A program made the translations under genes and the position numbers. Source: Tricholomella constricta (Eukaryota; Basidiomycota; Agaricomycetes; Agaricales; Lyophyllaceae). From it: a stretch of 64,000 nt of DNA. The notes under the pieces are model-generated. The model made no database searches. It was not told where the DNA came from and worked only from the letters and a program-made list of their open reading frames with translations. The stretch's first letter is position 1; every line of letters starts with the position of its first letter. The stretch is taken from NCBI GenBank assembly GCA_013368375.1, contig JAACJP010000041.1:62001-126000 (forward strand), written 5' to 3'. This document shows, piece after piece, positions 1 to 11,382 of this stretch.

Positions 1-1
1 A

Positions 2-1192
2 TCGGAAATCGGGTCTCCCAAACCATCGTCCCTCAGAAATAAACGGTCATCACCTGTTTGCAGGCTCGAAGAGGTGGGAAGTCCCAATGTCGCTGTTCTT
101 GTGCAACATCCCTCAGCGCCTTCTGAATCCGGTCCTTTTCCGCTGCCCCCGTCCCCCTTGCCTCCACCGAAAATTACGCGGGCGAAGTGCGATGCACACG
201 ATATTTTGGCTGCCTCTGTCCATCTCCCACCATCCCCCAATCCGAGCATCCAAGTTAATACATTACCCTCTCCTCAAACTCCTACCATATCCCTTTCCCC
301 TCCGACCACGTTTCCTTTTCTATCACATGCAGGAAACTCAGAAATCGGACCCTCAGATGTATCCACGTCGTCTGACACCCCATTCCAAGCCACCACTACC
401 TCCACTGTCGACGCCTTTGATTTCGCACCCACCACCAGTCTGCGGTCACGTCCCAACGCGTTGACGGTCAAAGTTCACGATAACAAGATACCCATCATCA
501 TCGAGAGCCCTGTTGGGGAGGAGTCTTTTCTCAATGGTTCCATCCTCAGCCCCAGTCTTTCTCGCGACCCCGCCACTGCTATCGAGGTGACCTTCGCTAA
601 TGAAAGCGACGACACCACGGCCGAGGCTAACGATGACGCGGAAGCTCCTACACATGCAGTCCACAAGCCACGACCACGCAATTTCACGGAGCCTCCCATC
701 CTCGCTGGCCTCAAGGCCCCCACACCTGAGCGCCGCAAATCCCTCAATCCGTTTCAACGCTCCCAAACGCTCTCTCCGGACCCCTCTTCGGATTCCAAGC
801 CCAATTCCTCGCGCCGCCTGTCGATGTCCGCATCGATAAGTAACATGCGTCGCTCCGTCGTCGGCACGCTCTCGCGTTCCATCAAGCCCATAGCCCCCAA
901 GGCAGAACAGGACTTTGACGCATCTCACCTCCCACCCTCGCCTACGATACCAAACTCGTTCGCGAACCAGGATAAGGTCCCCAGGAGCCCTGGACCCGTC
1001 CTGATGAGCCCCACCAGCCCGAAGTGGACGACGCGGTTCGCACAGGGCCAAGCGCATCCAATTTCGCTAGAGTTGAAGGCGCGGCAGGCGGTCTCGCCGA
1101 CGCTGTACTCGCGCGGGAGCATACTGGTACAGACGAACAACATCGAGGACGAGGAGACGCGGCGGATGACTGAACTTGCGTTCCTGGGGTAG
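2..1192 (+). CDS. C-terminal part of a Ser/Pro-rich disordered protein (partial)
   Basis: The reading frame is open from base 2 of the window to a TAG at 1190-1192, so this is the 3' part of a gene that begins upstream (396 codons visible). The protein is rich in Ser, Pro and Thr, with many SP/TP dipeptides that could be proline-directed phosphorylation sites and basic Ser clusters such as RRKSLNPF and SRRLSMSAS. No catalytic domain is visible. It ends in a short charged segment, DEETRRMTELAFLG. A frame open this long in GC-rich DNA with strong Ser/Pro bias supports real coding, but I do not recognise the family. An AT-rich 3' flank follows the stop. The ATG-less start at base 2 only reflects the window edge. 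Confidence 0.7.
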   Translation, partial: SEIGSPKPSSLRNKRSSPVCRLEEVGSPNVAVLVQHPSAPSESGPFPLPPSPLPPPKITRAKCDAHDILAASVHLPPSPNPSIQVNTLPSPQTPTISLSPPTTFPFLSHAGNSEIGPSDVSTSSDTPFQATTTSTVDAFDFAPTTSLRSRPNALTVKVHDNKIPIIIESPVGEESFLNGSILSPSLSRDPATAIEVTFANESDDTTAEANDDAEAPTHAVHKPRPRNFTEPPILAGLKAPTPERRKSLNPFQRSQTLSPDPSSDSKPNSSRRLSMSASISNMRRSVVGTLSRSIKPIAPKAEQDFDASHLPPSPTIPNSFANQDKVPRSPGPVLMSPTSPKWTTRFAQGQAHPISLELKARQAVSPTLYSRGSILVQTNNIEDEETRRMTELAFLG

Positions 1193-3289
1193 GGTTGTAA
1201 TATATTTTTATCCTTTATGTTCATGCCTTTTTTTGGATACATCATTCTTGCGAGGGACTCGGTCCGTCACGCGCGCATTCATTAGCCATCTCTTTATTCC
1301 TCTTTATTTCGTCGTTATGATCATCTCGGTATACTCGGTCTCTGTCATCATGGTTGGTCTCCCTGCCTCCCCATGGAATATTTCATTCCTTTGCTCTCGA
1401 ATTCGCATTATTCTATCTCAATATCTCATTCATATTTGAATAGCACAAGGAACATTATCTGCAATCTATTTAACTGATTGAAATCACACATCTCGATTCT
1501 GGGATATCGATCAGGAATTACTAAATCATGCAACATCCTGTAGGGGCCACAGTGACGGTATTCGTGGAGCTTTGTCTGATTTGAGAGAATACTTTCAACT
1601 ATAATTCAAAAAGGCATTCACCTCAGATAGGGGATATGTAGGCGACACCGATGCCTAACTGCTAGCTATATGGGTAAGTAAACGCTTGATTATCGTCAAC
1701 ACCGAAGCTCCCACCTAACTGCGTTTTGTGGACGTTTTTCCCATGTCACAGTTGCATTCAAATAGCAGACCAAATCAGGACCGAAGCCATTGTAATTTAC
1801 GGACATCACCATGATCGCTGAAAGGGGACTAGGCTCACATAAGCACCTCTCACGGTCCACACGTGGACGGTTTTGGTACGAGACTAGAAAGGGGACCTCA
1901 GGCTCTGGGGACCTTCATCCGGCCAAAGAACGATAATAATGTATAGTGGCATCAAATAATGATCGTAGACCTTTGCGGACATCCACGCGATGCCAATCGA
2001 TGAGCGAAATGAGTTTAGGAGTCTTCGAAAGGAGACCTGCTGACCACAATGACTCGTGTCGGACTTCTGGAAGCCTAAGCCTTACAGGTGCTCGTGAACG
2101 GATGCACATACTAAGCACATAAGTCTGGAAGGCACCGTGAGGAGATAATCAAGATTCCATATGCGATGCCTACCAAACCGCCCTAAGCTCGAAACTGTAG
2201 ACACTGCAAGGGCCCAGAATAACGCGCGGCTGGCCGTTGCCGAAAAATCTGAATCTGTCGCTGCTTTTAAACGAAAAGGACGGATATTTGTGGCTACGCG
2301 CCAGGAAGCCGGGTACAGCATCGAGAGCTCCTGACTATGCCAGCTTGACGCCTGCTGATCTTAAACCCGTAATGGAGTCAAAAGTGTGGAACGAAACGTG
2401 TTACGGTGAAGATCGAGGGTCATATTCGAGATCATAGAAAGGGCGGCAAGCGAGTAGCCAATTCCATCTCACAATGTGTTGGTCACCATAGGCAAAATTC
2501 GAGGAACCCACGAGAGTGCTTGTGATACAAGTATTTTCACCCAAGTGGTCCCGTGCTCTTCCTAGGTATAGCTTGTTCAGGTAATTGTACCTGGAAGAAC
2601 ACTGATCTTTTGACATGAGAGAATATCTTGTCAGGCAAATAGTTTCGCACCAGGTAACGGAAGCAACTTTACAAGCTACAAACCCTCTTCAGAGGATTCC
2701 CATTGTCATGTGCAGCAGAACTAGAACAGCGAGTCTAAAGTGCGGCGTTGATGAGAGTGCCCAGCCGTCGTTCAAGGGGGCCACGCGCAACAGGGTTGCG
2801 ACAGCCCGGTCAAGCATCGGAATTTTGAAGACCCTGACGATGTCAGCGAAGGGTATATATTTGGACCTAGATTATGCATCGGAGCTGGAAGTTGATCGCT
2901 GAGCTGCGCCATTGTTTCGGCAAGAACTAGAACAATGCTACGAGACGAGGATGACACCGTTTGCAAGAGATTGTGCTGTTATCAATATCGAATTCCTCAG
3001 CATATCGGGTCTCTGGGGGATGGATCTAGATCGGCCGACTAAATTGTTAAGCAACGGAAGGCCGACAAAGGGTTCGGCAGAGTGCGAAGACATAGCCGGG
3101 TGCTCAGGAGAGCAACTGCAGGCAGATACAGCTTCAGACTACATAGCTTCAGACGCCATCTCAAAGAACAGAAATCCGTTGGGGCGTCGTCGCTGAAGGT
3201 CGAACTAAAAAGGTTAGGCCGGAAATAGAGTTGAAATGAATTACGAGATTTGAAATTGTAAGTCCGCACGTGGATATTGGAGACCCCGC
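1193..3289. other. Intergenic stretch, no gene supported
   Basis: About 2.1 kb with only short broken frames on both strands. The first 250 bp are probably the 3' UTR of the upstream gene. A minus-strand frame near 1915-2118 looks faintly protein-like but lacks neighbouring exons, so I do not call it. I see no RNA gene or terminal repeats. Confidence 0.5.
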
Positions 3290-3290
3290 A

Positions 3291-3300
3291 CTATATATAC
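3291..3300 (+). promoter_or_regulatory. TATA box of the downstream small gene
   Basis: CTATATATAC lies 79-88 bp upstream of the ATG at 3379. A pyrimidine-rich stretch (CTCCTTCTCCTTTCATCTCTCC) follows it, a usual fungal transcription-start context. Confidence 0.5.
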
Positions 3301-3378
3301 CGAGTCGTCTGACCGAGCCTCCTTCTCCTTTCATCTCTCCTCTTCCCTTCATTCCCTCTTCTTACCACCACTTCAGAA

Positions 3379-4164
3379 ATGTCTACCAACAACACATCCA
3401 ATTCCACAGATTTTACCAAACCTTCAGACCCAATCACAATAAACACTTCTGCCCGCAGGGCCCGCTCTGTCTCAGTTTCCTCCGGGTCATCGAGCTCCGC
3501 GGGCTCGTCGCCTGAGCTCCAAACACCTACGTCGGCGTCTGTCAATTCTCACCGCATGAGTCTCCCATCTCCCGGCAGTTCTCCTATCTTGTCATACTTT
3601 CTGGCTCAGTCGCCCGCCAAGGCGCCTGCAAATGGAACCTTCCCGTTCAATCGTAAATTCGGCCCACCCCCCGTTTTTGAAGGTAGACAGTTTTGTCTTG
3701 ATTTTACAATGCCTGATATTTGCTAATATCTTCACAGATGATGAGATGGAAGTTCCTGCTGCTGCCCATGCCCGACGTGCAAGTACAACAGTCGCCGGGA
3801 GGTTCGCTCATCCACAGCCTGCTTCCCTTCCCGACCCACAGCTTGAGCGTGGATCTGGTCTTCTGCGAAGGCTTTCCTTGAGCAGCGGGGCTTTCGCAAA
3901 GGTGAGTCCTTTCCGGCGTATCTACTATCCGAGACATTTCTCCTGATTGATGATCGTCCTCAGCCCCACAATGAAGCACGTCCGGCTCCTCATTCCCCTC
4001 CTCCCAACTCTGCTCAGAGCCCCACAGCAAAAAACACACCGTTCGTCCACAACAATAACAAACCCCGTCGCTCTGCTACAGTCAACGAAGGCAGTAGGCC
4101 TCGTCGCGCTCCTTCACCGATGGGTGAACGGATTCTGAAGGGTCACTTCGACGGCTTCAACTGA
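3379..4164 (+). CDS. Small conserved disordered protein with C-terminal GERILKGHFDGF motif
   Basis: Three exons fit cleanly: 3379-3682, 3738-3901 and 3964-4164. Introns are GTAGAC...CAG and GTGAGT...CAG, phases 1 and 0. The 222 aa product starts MSTNNTSNSTDF and is rich in Ser, Pro, Ala and Asn. It carries a basic Ser segment (ARRARSVSVSS), a short hydrophobic patch (SPILSYFLAQSP) and a basic patch RRLSLSSGAF. It ends PSPMGERILKGHFDGFN. The tail looks like a constrained motif on an otherwise disordered chain, which suggests a binding or phosphoregulated scaffold; I believe it recurs in fungal hypothetical proteins but assign no function. The start is the first ATG after a TATA box. The alternative of separate small ORFs is less likely because splicing joins all three frames exactly. 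Confidence 0.75.
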
Positions 4165-4798
4165 TCTCTCGTTCTCTCCTTAACTCTACCTGCCGCTTCG
4201 GACCTATCTCAAATATCTCGCTCTCTCCCTCTCTCACACACACTCATCCACACACACTCTCTGTCCCACACACATACGCGCGCGCGCGCGCATATCTACG
4301 CTTCGTTCTCGGCAGGATACCCGCAACCGTTCGTGAACTGTATAACCGCGTAAAAGCACGGAGGATGCTACATTGAAGAATTGCGTCCTTACTTGCCGCC
4401 TCTCATCTCTCGATCAATCACTGTATCACCACCACGCAAATATCGTTAAGGCTCTGTGTCTTGGTATGCCGAGTGTATCCAGGGGGCGCCGATCCTCATA
4501 CCCTCTTTTGTCGCCAACTTTCCTTTAACCCATAAAGTGTGTCGTTGGAAGTATCTTCTAGTCCGACGACTTTTCTGACTTTTTATTCACATAGACGAAG
4601 TGATGCCTGTATACGTGACTGTAATTGTTGTGTTCTGGACCCTCGTTCTGCTTTCTTCCTTGTCATGTCCAGTATTGTACCATCACCAGATTTATTTATG
4701 ATGATAAAATGAGCTTTATGCTGCCCTCAGCATGGCAATGACTCCATCATGATAATAAGTATAAGGAAGGACCGTCGCACAATCCGCATAAGATAGAA
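4165..4798. other. Intergenic, 3' flank of two convergent genes
   Basis: Sits between the plus-strand stop at 4164 and the minus-strand stop at 4799, so it should contain both 3' ends. Apart from the microsatellite I see nothing coding in it. Confidence 0.5.
4219..4293. repeat. Compound microsatellite (CT)n-(CA)n-(CG)n
   Basis: Runs of CT, then CA, then an alternating CG tract (about 4276-4291) in the 3' flank of the small disordered-protein gene. The alternating purine-pyrimidine CG run is the kind of sequence that can adopt Z-DNA. Confidence 0.8.
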
Positions 4799-5386
4799 CT
4801 ACGCCTTGTGCTGTCCATCCAGGTTCACAATCGGCATCGGACGCCTTGCGAATACGATCTTTCGTTTAACGATAGCCACCACATCCCACTCGACCGCCCT
4901 CGTATCCGTTTCCTGATTTATTTCATCAGAAGTTACCATCTCCACGTCGTCTCCTTCCCCGTCTCCTTCTTGCCCCCTCGCTGCAGATGAGGCTACGCTG
5001 GTAGCGGAATTAGAACGGAGTAGAACCGCAAGCGGCTTCGGAAGGTTCGCGATTTTCCCTTCAAGAAGGTGGTGCCCAATAAGCAGCGTCGGTTTCTTCG
5101 GTAAGATTCACATGTAGCGAGGTAATGGGAGTGGCCAATTAGTCGGGGGTGTATAAGCTTATGTCGGGCTTGAGGGGTAAGACGACGTAGAGGAGAGGCT
5201 CACGGTAAACGCGTCGACCTTGAGTTTTCCAACGAGCTTCCCATCACGCTCGCTGATGTGGTTGCACTCGACTTCGAGGGAGCCCTGGAGCTCGATCAGC
5301 ACGACCTCATCGTGTGAGATCTTCGCGAGCCCGGGAGGGAGCTTTGGGTTTGAGGAAGAAGAGGCGATGTTTATCGGAATAATCAT
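4799..5386 (-). CDS. ctf8: Ctf8, subunit of the Ctf18-RFC clamp loader
   Basis: Two exons, 5204-5386 and 4799-5095 (intron GTGAGC...AAG, phase 0), give 159 aa. The Ctf8 hallmark KPTLLIGHHLLEGKI starts exon 2 and is preceded by the strand-forming segment DEVVLIELQGSLEVE. The C-terminus has the expected DVVAIVKRKIVFARRPMPIV block. In characterised fungi and animals Ctf8 joins Dcc1 and Ctf18 in an alternative RFC that loads PCNA and supports sister-chromatid cohesion and S-phase checkpoint signalling in the nucleus. I chose the ATG at 5386 (MIIPINIA) because family members start close to the first beta strand. An upstream in-frame ATG at 5464 would add 26 disordered residues. A family-atypical acidic insert (GDGEGDDVEM) interrupts the C-terminal half. 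The gene follows atg15 on the same strand with 151 bp between stop and start. Confidence 0.88.
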
Positions 5387-5537
5387 GGAACGGATTGGAG
5401 GTGATGGAAGCGCGATGATAAAACGCGGCGACGCGTTGTTGTTTTCTGTCCATTCTCTGCTCATTCCGAAAGGTACATACTATAAGTGATTGATCGTCTA
5501 CATATCCGAAACCACCATGTAAGAGATATACTCTACT

Positions 5538-7182
5538 CTATGAAGCACACCCCGTCTGTGTCATATTTATCATGTGTCGTCTCGAATCTGAGCTCGGGGT
5601 CGGGAAGTCACCGAACTCCCAGCTATAGCACTCCTGTTGACGAAGTCAGGTTATCAGTTTTCTAGGTTCATGGTTATACGACATACCACACAATCGTTTT
5701 CTTCCTTCATCTCCGGTACCTCCCTGCCGATCTCTACGCTGGGCCCCCAGGGTTCGGAAAGCAGCTTCTCGATAACGTTGACGATTCCATGCGTGCGGAT
5801 GTCGACTGCCCACTGCAGGTTAGAGACTGTGTCGTAGAAAATGGTCTTGCCAAGATGGCATCTGCGAATGGGGTGAGTCTCGCAGCTAACTCAGGACATA
5901 GACGACTAGATACATACCGAGCTTCCATGGCGTACCCAGCAAGGGCACATGATGAGAGCACACCGTTGCATGTTCCCATAGCAATTGGGTCCGCAGAGTG
6001 GTATATATGGGTGATGTGATGTGTTGAGGGCTTGAGGTGGTTGAGCATCATACAAGCCGGGGGGAACTTTGGGCGCTCACGGGAGATGGGAGATGTAGGC
6101 GACGAGATGCCATTCGCTCCCCTGGAGATTCGAAGGCCACTGCGGGGGCGCCGAAAGTCGCACCGAGGAGAGTAGCAAGGGCCCCGCCCAGGGAGTGGCC
6201 GATAATCCACATGGTTGAGTCAGGACTGCAACACAGACGAAATCAGTAAAGGCATGATGAGGGCCTACGATTGAGGATGGCACTCAACTACATATATGTC
6301 AAGTTGTTATATAAATTCTGCGGATTCGAGTTGATGACATTCCATGTACCAGGACACTGTTCTACTTACCGTCCCGATGGGATAAAACAAACTATCCTCA
6401 ATGAGTGCCTGCTCTAGGCAATCCTGGTCGCACTGCCATCCACCTCGATGGCACCCACAGACGGTCTTCCAAGACCAGTCAATTCGCGCACAGCAGCAGC
6501 TAAACAGCAAATTGTCGTTGAACTTGTCCTTCCTAACGGTGGGCCCCCCGCCACCGAACACCCCAGCAGACGTCCCCTTGATTGAAAGTATCACTGTCTT
6601 GTTATCCGGGGTCGCAAAGACGTGACCCCTGAAACCATCCGCGTCCGGTTCCCAGCCAAAAGGGTAGCTCTGAAAGTGAAGCGTATAACAACGTTATGAG
6701 TCTGATACGTAGCGAGCGATCTGGCATGATCTTACAGCATCCCATCCGCCACCAAGATCGTACCACTCCGGATCGTCCGGGGCGACGTAGGCATTATTCG
6801 TCATCTTCGCGAGCTCTAGTAGCGTTTCCCGGCTTTCTACGTCCGGGGCCATGATCTCTTCCTCATCCCAATGCAGCCGCTCGCTCTGACTGAATCTCAT
6901 GGACCGTATCCGCGCATGTGTGAAGGCTTCGAAAGATGGTGGACGGAATGATGAGATCCGCCGCGGCCGGACTGTGTACTTCGGTGGCTGGCTATCAGCA
7001 TGGGTATGTAGAGTTCGTGGCTGAACGTCAGAGAATACAACATGGGCATCGCGGGAGATGGCGTGGAGGTGCCGCAGCTCGAATTGGAGAGATTGTGGAC
7101 TGGGACTGAGGTTATAGAAGCCACTGAGGCTTAAAACGTTGAGGAAAGGGACGAGAAAATTCGTCAATGTGGACGGGAGCAT
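5538..7182 (-). CDS. atg15: Atg15, vacuolar autophagic-body lipase
   Basis: Seven exons in transcript order: 6736-7182, 6370-6669, 6292-6317 (26 nt), 6081-6225, 5918-6030, 5687-5861 and 5538-5633, giving 433 aa. All joins keep frame. The N-terminus has one hydrophobic segment ([15 protein letters not shown]), consistent with the signal anchor that sends Atg15 through the secretory pathway to the vacuole. The class 3 lipase fold shows the nucleophile elbow WIIGHSLGG, the Asp region [13 protein letters not shown] and the His in DIRTHGI. Family-specific blocks include [30 protein letters not shown] and [10 protein letters not shown] at the C-terminus. In yeast the enzyme hydrolyses phospholipid of autophagic bodies after vacuolar delivery. 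The microexon-sized exon 3 is the least certain join: it gives YNNLTYIPDSTMW, where relatives usually have a slightly longer helix. Confidence 0.9.
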
Positions 7183-7476
7183 GAGGCATCGAGCGCAAGG
7201 CCGTCAAAGGGTCGCTTGGCCAAATCAAGACGACCACGATGGTCCAACAGCAATAATGACATACGTCACAAAACAAGACTGAATGCAACTGCTGAATCCT
7301 ATGTTACACAAATATAATGATACAGGATGCGAGCGTTCTCGCGGAATAATATCTAGGACGATGCAAATTGAAGGAAAGTGATTGAGTCGATTAGTATTGT
7401 AGGGAATGACCAGAAGTTTATTATTGCCAACGGGCATCAAAAATTGAAATCGCCGATACGGATTACCGAATATAGT

Positions 7477-10288
7477 TCAAGCTTGGGTAGAAAGGCTCAG
7501 ATGTTCCATTGCAAGGCCAAGGGGATGGGTTACGGGCAGATTGGCGTTGAACATTGGTGGTTGTAGGTTGGCAGCTGAGCCGAAGAAAACTTCGGGGCTG
7601 GTGCAAGCAGCGACCGCACGGCGCATGTGAGAGGTCAGGAAAGACAACCCCACCTGATACGCAGCTAGAGCGAAAGCACAGTCAGCCAGCGCGCAACGTG
7701 GCGCGGGCGGGGCAAGCCACATACCGTTCATCCAGCCAAAGCCTTCGCGAGGAACCATCTTAAAGTCGATGCCTTGATTGCCGTATTCTGCATCTACCAG
7801 ATGGGAGAGTTTGACAGCATCAAACTGCGGCCGGAGGCGCTGGTCAGATCGCTGAAATACACGAGATCTAAAGTGCTCACCTTCTCGGGAACGACACCAT
7901 TGAAGTCGACAAAGGCCGTCGTCATCCTGAGACTCGGTTAATTATGTGCTCCCGTTGGGTGAAAAACATGACCCACATGTAGAGGAACCTGTAAGCAAGG
8001 CGCTGGGCTTCGTCAAGATAGCCGTAACGTTCCAGTCCGACCCAGATCATGATCTGGTGTGGGGGCCTGTGAAATTGAGTTGATCAAAACCCACTGAAAG
8101 TCAGATAATCTGCATACCATGCATAGCTAGAAGGTGAACGTGGATGAGATACATCTTTGAAGTGTATATCAGCAGACTTACGGATAATCCCACTGACGAT
8201 TCGGGCGCTCAAGGGAGATCTTGCCACGAGATTCTTCCGTTCCAGACACGACTCCGCCAAGGACTTCAAACTTCCGCAAAGACTGGGTGCTACAAGAATC
8301 CAGGACACGATCAGAACATATCAGGCGCGGCAACAGGAGTAACTTACACAAGCTTCCAGCACTGCTCCTCGCTTGCACAGCCAGCCCACAGTGGCCAGAA
8401 CGCGGTGACGCTCTCATAGAGGATCTGCTTCTCCTGCACAGTGTCGTAGTCGAAGAACAGGTTCTTGTTCTCGTTCCACAAATATTTGTCGATCATCTCC
8501 TTCCTAAAGTCCGCCCTGTCGAACCACTCATCACTCCTCTGCATGCGACTTCTTGAGCTCTCCCTATAGGGATTGGCATACGACTCGACCGAGGGTGGGA
8601 ACGGCGCCAGATCGAACTCCTCCTCGAGCTCGAGCTCGTCGTCGAACACCTCCCGAATGGCAGTCCCGATATCGACTTCGTATTTGTACAGTAACGACTG
8701 TAGGTCAATAGTGCCCAGATTCGCGCAGCGCTTCTCGAAGCGGTACGTCGTGTCATGGCCAGACTCGCGTACGGCGCGGTCGTGCAGGAAGTACTCATCC
8801 AGCCCGGGCTCCTTGATCGTGCCGTCGTTGTACTTCTCGCTGAACTCGAGGACCGAGATCCCATGCTTCCGTGCATACGGCTCCAGGATCTGTGTGAAGT
8901 GGGTGGCTTCGGTCTCGGGCGGGATACCGAGGCCGTCCGGGCGGTAGCGCGAGAGGCCCGTCTTGGGGTCCATACGCGGCTCGGCGACCCAAATGGTATG
9001 GTATTCTTTGATGGCAGCTTGAATCGCGCATTTCAGCCACTGACGATTGGCCTCCACGTCAGAGCGATCGAGCTGGTTATAAATCTGGAGCGCCATATCA
9101 GTGAGAAACGGAGGCTGCGTGCGGCAGAGGTAGTAGCTGCGACTTCCGTTGAGGATCTTCCCGTAATGCTTGATCTCGAAGATAAAATGGTCGACCATTC
9201 CTTTAGCCATAGTGACTTGGCCATCGACAAGAAGGCCAAGAGCGATGAAGTACGAGTCCCAGTTGTACAACTGCGATATCCGTTCAGCAAGCGTAACCGA
9301 ACGGCGAGTGAGGGCGAACAAACCTCGTTAAATCGTGCACCGGGAACGATGAACGGAATGCCTTTAAGTGTCTTGCCGCCTTTCCCATCATCAATCTCAT
9401 TCATCGCCAACGCGAGGATACCAGGCTTTGAGTTCAAGCTCTTCACAAATGCAGGGTCGTCGGGATTCTCGGGGAGAACTTGAACATCCAGGTTCATGTG
9501 GGGTTTCTCTCTGGCCACCTTCCTGTAGTACTCTGCCATAGCAGGCTCGCCATGAGGGACGTAGATACGAGGGTTAACGCGCCCCGTTCGGTTTTTGGGA
9601 TCGGCGGTAATGATCTCAAGGCCGTCCCCGTCGATGCGGCGAGTAAGCGAGTGCCAGAAGGAGTTCTTGATCATGCGCGACAAGCGATCTACCGGGTTTT
9701 CCGTGAGACGCGCCTCGTCGAGCACAATGCGCTTCCTGTTGTGATCACGCGCGAGCGCCAATTCCTGGAGCAGGTTTGACAGCATGTAGGTACCCTGCGT
9801 AGATGTGAATACGCGAAAGTGAATGAGATGATTAGCGGGAACCACGCACACGAATGTCAAAGGTCTTGAAACCATTGCTAGTGGCCGTGCCCAGCGCCAT
9901 CATTTTCGGGCCAGCATCGGTGACGCTGATCTGGAAGTCACCGTCGGTGTCCTCTTGCTCCAGGACAACACGTATGGTCTCCTCCACATCGATGAGGAAG
10001 CGACGGGGACCGGTGACGCTCTTTTCGTCGTGCGACATTCTGCGCGGCCTCAGATGCCAATCTTCCTCAAAGGCGGGGAGTTTCTTGGGGATGTAGCCAT
10101 GGATGTGAGACTGTGGAATGTCAAGTCAACTTGAAAATTTGAAGTAATGATAAGAGAAAGCCTACTGTACTGTACGTCCGAGAGCGAGTGTAGGACTCGC
10201 CTCCTCCGTAGTAGGTAGCAGCGTCGACATTAGTCGGCCTTTCTTCGACGAAGGAGACGCCGGTGGGGTGGTTCAAGGCAGGAGCCAT
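7477..10288 (-). CDS. nth1: Neutral trehalase (GH37)
   Basis: Ten exons in transcript order: 10166-10288, 9850-10110, 9324-9794, 8348-9270, 8182-8289, 8118-8126 (9 nt), 7977-8066, 7881-7926, 7725-7824 and 7477-7664, encoding 772 aa. It hydrolyses cytosolic trehalose to two glucose. Seen: an N-terminal basic Ser site RRMS (about residue 67) typical of PKA control, the calcium-binding loop [12 protein letters not shown], trehalase signature 1 across the exon 3/4 junction ([15 protein letters not shown]), and catalytic-acid region [11 protein letters not shown]. Signature 2 is QWDYPYAWPPHQ, and the catalytic base region is [10 protein letters not shown]. Length matches fungal neutral trehalases, not the secreted acid type, and there is no signal peptide. 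The 9 nt exon encodes the core of signature 2 and is essential to the model. The start is the only ATG in frame before the conserved N-terminus. Confidence 0.92.
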
Positions 10289-11382
10289 GGATGATATTGC
10301 GGATTAACGAATGCTTCTATAATGTGAGGAAAAGGTTGAACGTTGAACGTTGAATCTTGGACCAAAGTTGTGGGGATTGAAATATTGAAAGTTGAGCCGT
10401 CCGGTGATAAATTGGAGCAACGGTAGTCGCGATTGAATTGGACACTAGCCAAACGCGGCCAAAGTGATATCTCCGTCAATAACGTCGGTCGCTGGCAGGA
10501 ACGGGAGGATAGGGAGCGTCGGGACGTGTAGGGTGAAAGCGGTACGAGTAGTATAGACCAGGTGATGAATGCTGCAGTAGACGGGCAATGAAATGTCAGA
10601 CTTTCCGTTCTTGAAACTCGTATTTATAGCCCCAGGGCTCACCAGAACGCTGAAACAAACTGTCTTGATTTGCAGGTTTCTAAAATGTGAATCTATGTCA
10701 GGGTAAGTCTGAGCTCAAGAACGGAATATATCAAGGACGCGGTTGAGCCTTTTTATACCCTCTGACGCGGCAATTTTCACCACCGCTTACATACAGTATG
10801 TGATATCCGAAATTCATGACAGGCAACCTGACCCCAGTCTTCTGCCGTCCCCTTCAATCCCTCCTGCAGCCACTAACATCACTTGGGCTTTTATCATTCG
10901 TAGACGTTCCACCAGCTGAATCTTATGGAAACATGTCTTCCGCCGGCCTATTCAAAGTTCAAACCATTAAACCCTTCAGGGTCGAATGGCTCTCAGGAGT
11001 TCGGACCCCTGCCAGATCTGAAGGTTAAACAAGCGGACATGCTTGGAGTGCCTTCCTTGAATTCGAGAGAAATCTGGGACCAAGTCACCATCGATAGAAC
11101 GATGGAACGACATAAAAGATAATATAACGCTCCTAGAAATGGCGATATGCTTCATCGACCAACGTGAGGGACGCATCTCCAGGACGTGTAAATTCCAGAC
11201 GATTGTACAGCGATGCACGAAGACGCAAGGACGGAATAGTGTTTTGAATAACTTAGACAGTGTATGTACATGGTGCGAGGGGTATGTGTATCAAAAAATG
11301 GTGCGAGTAAACGTGTCGTTCCCAAGGAGCGAGTGGAAAAATGATCCCATCCTCTATAATCAGGTTATAAACATCTCCCGTG
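10289..11382. other. Intergenic region, upstream of nth1
   Basis: 1.1 kb between the nth1 start and the stop of the coiled-coil gene. It contains a candidate nth1 TATA box (10621-10628) and two CCCCT/AGGGG pentamers (near 10850 and 11275) of the stress-element type, too short to be significant alone. No coding exon is supported. Confidence 0.4.
10621..10628 (-). promoter_or_regulatory. Candidate TATA box for nth1
   Basis: The minus strand reads CTATAAATA here, about 335 bp upstream of the nth1 ATG. This is the best TATA match in the region, but the implied long 5' leader makes it tentative. Confidence 0.3.

Noticed and set aside
51..63. CACCTGTTTGCAG as a 3' splice site for the first gene
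   Set aside because: It looks like an acceptor, but the frame is open straight through to base 2, so no intron is needed.
8755..9483. 242-codon plus-strand ORF within nth1
   Set aside because: Antisense to the trehalase catalytic exons and interrupts no conserved feature; it is a reading-frame shadow.
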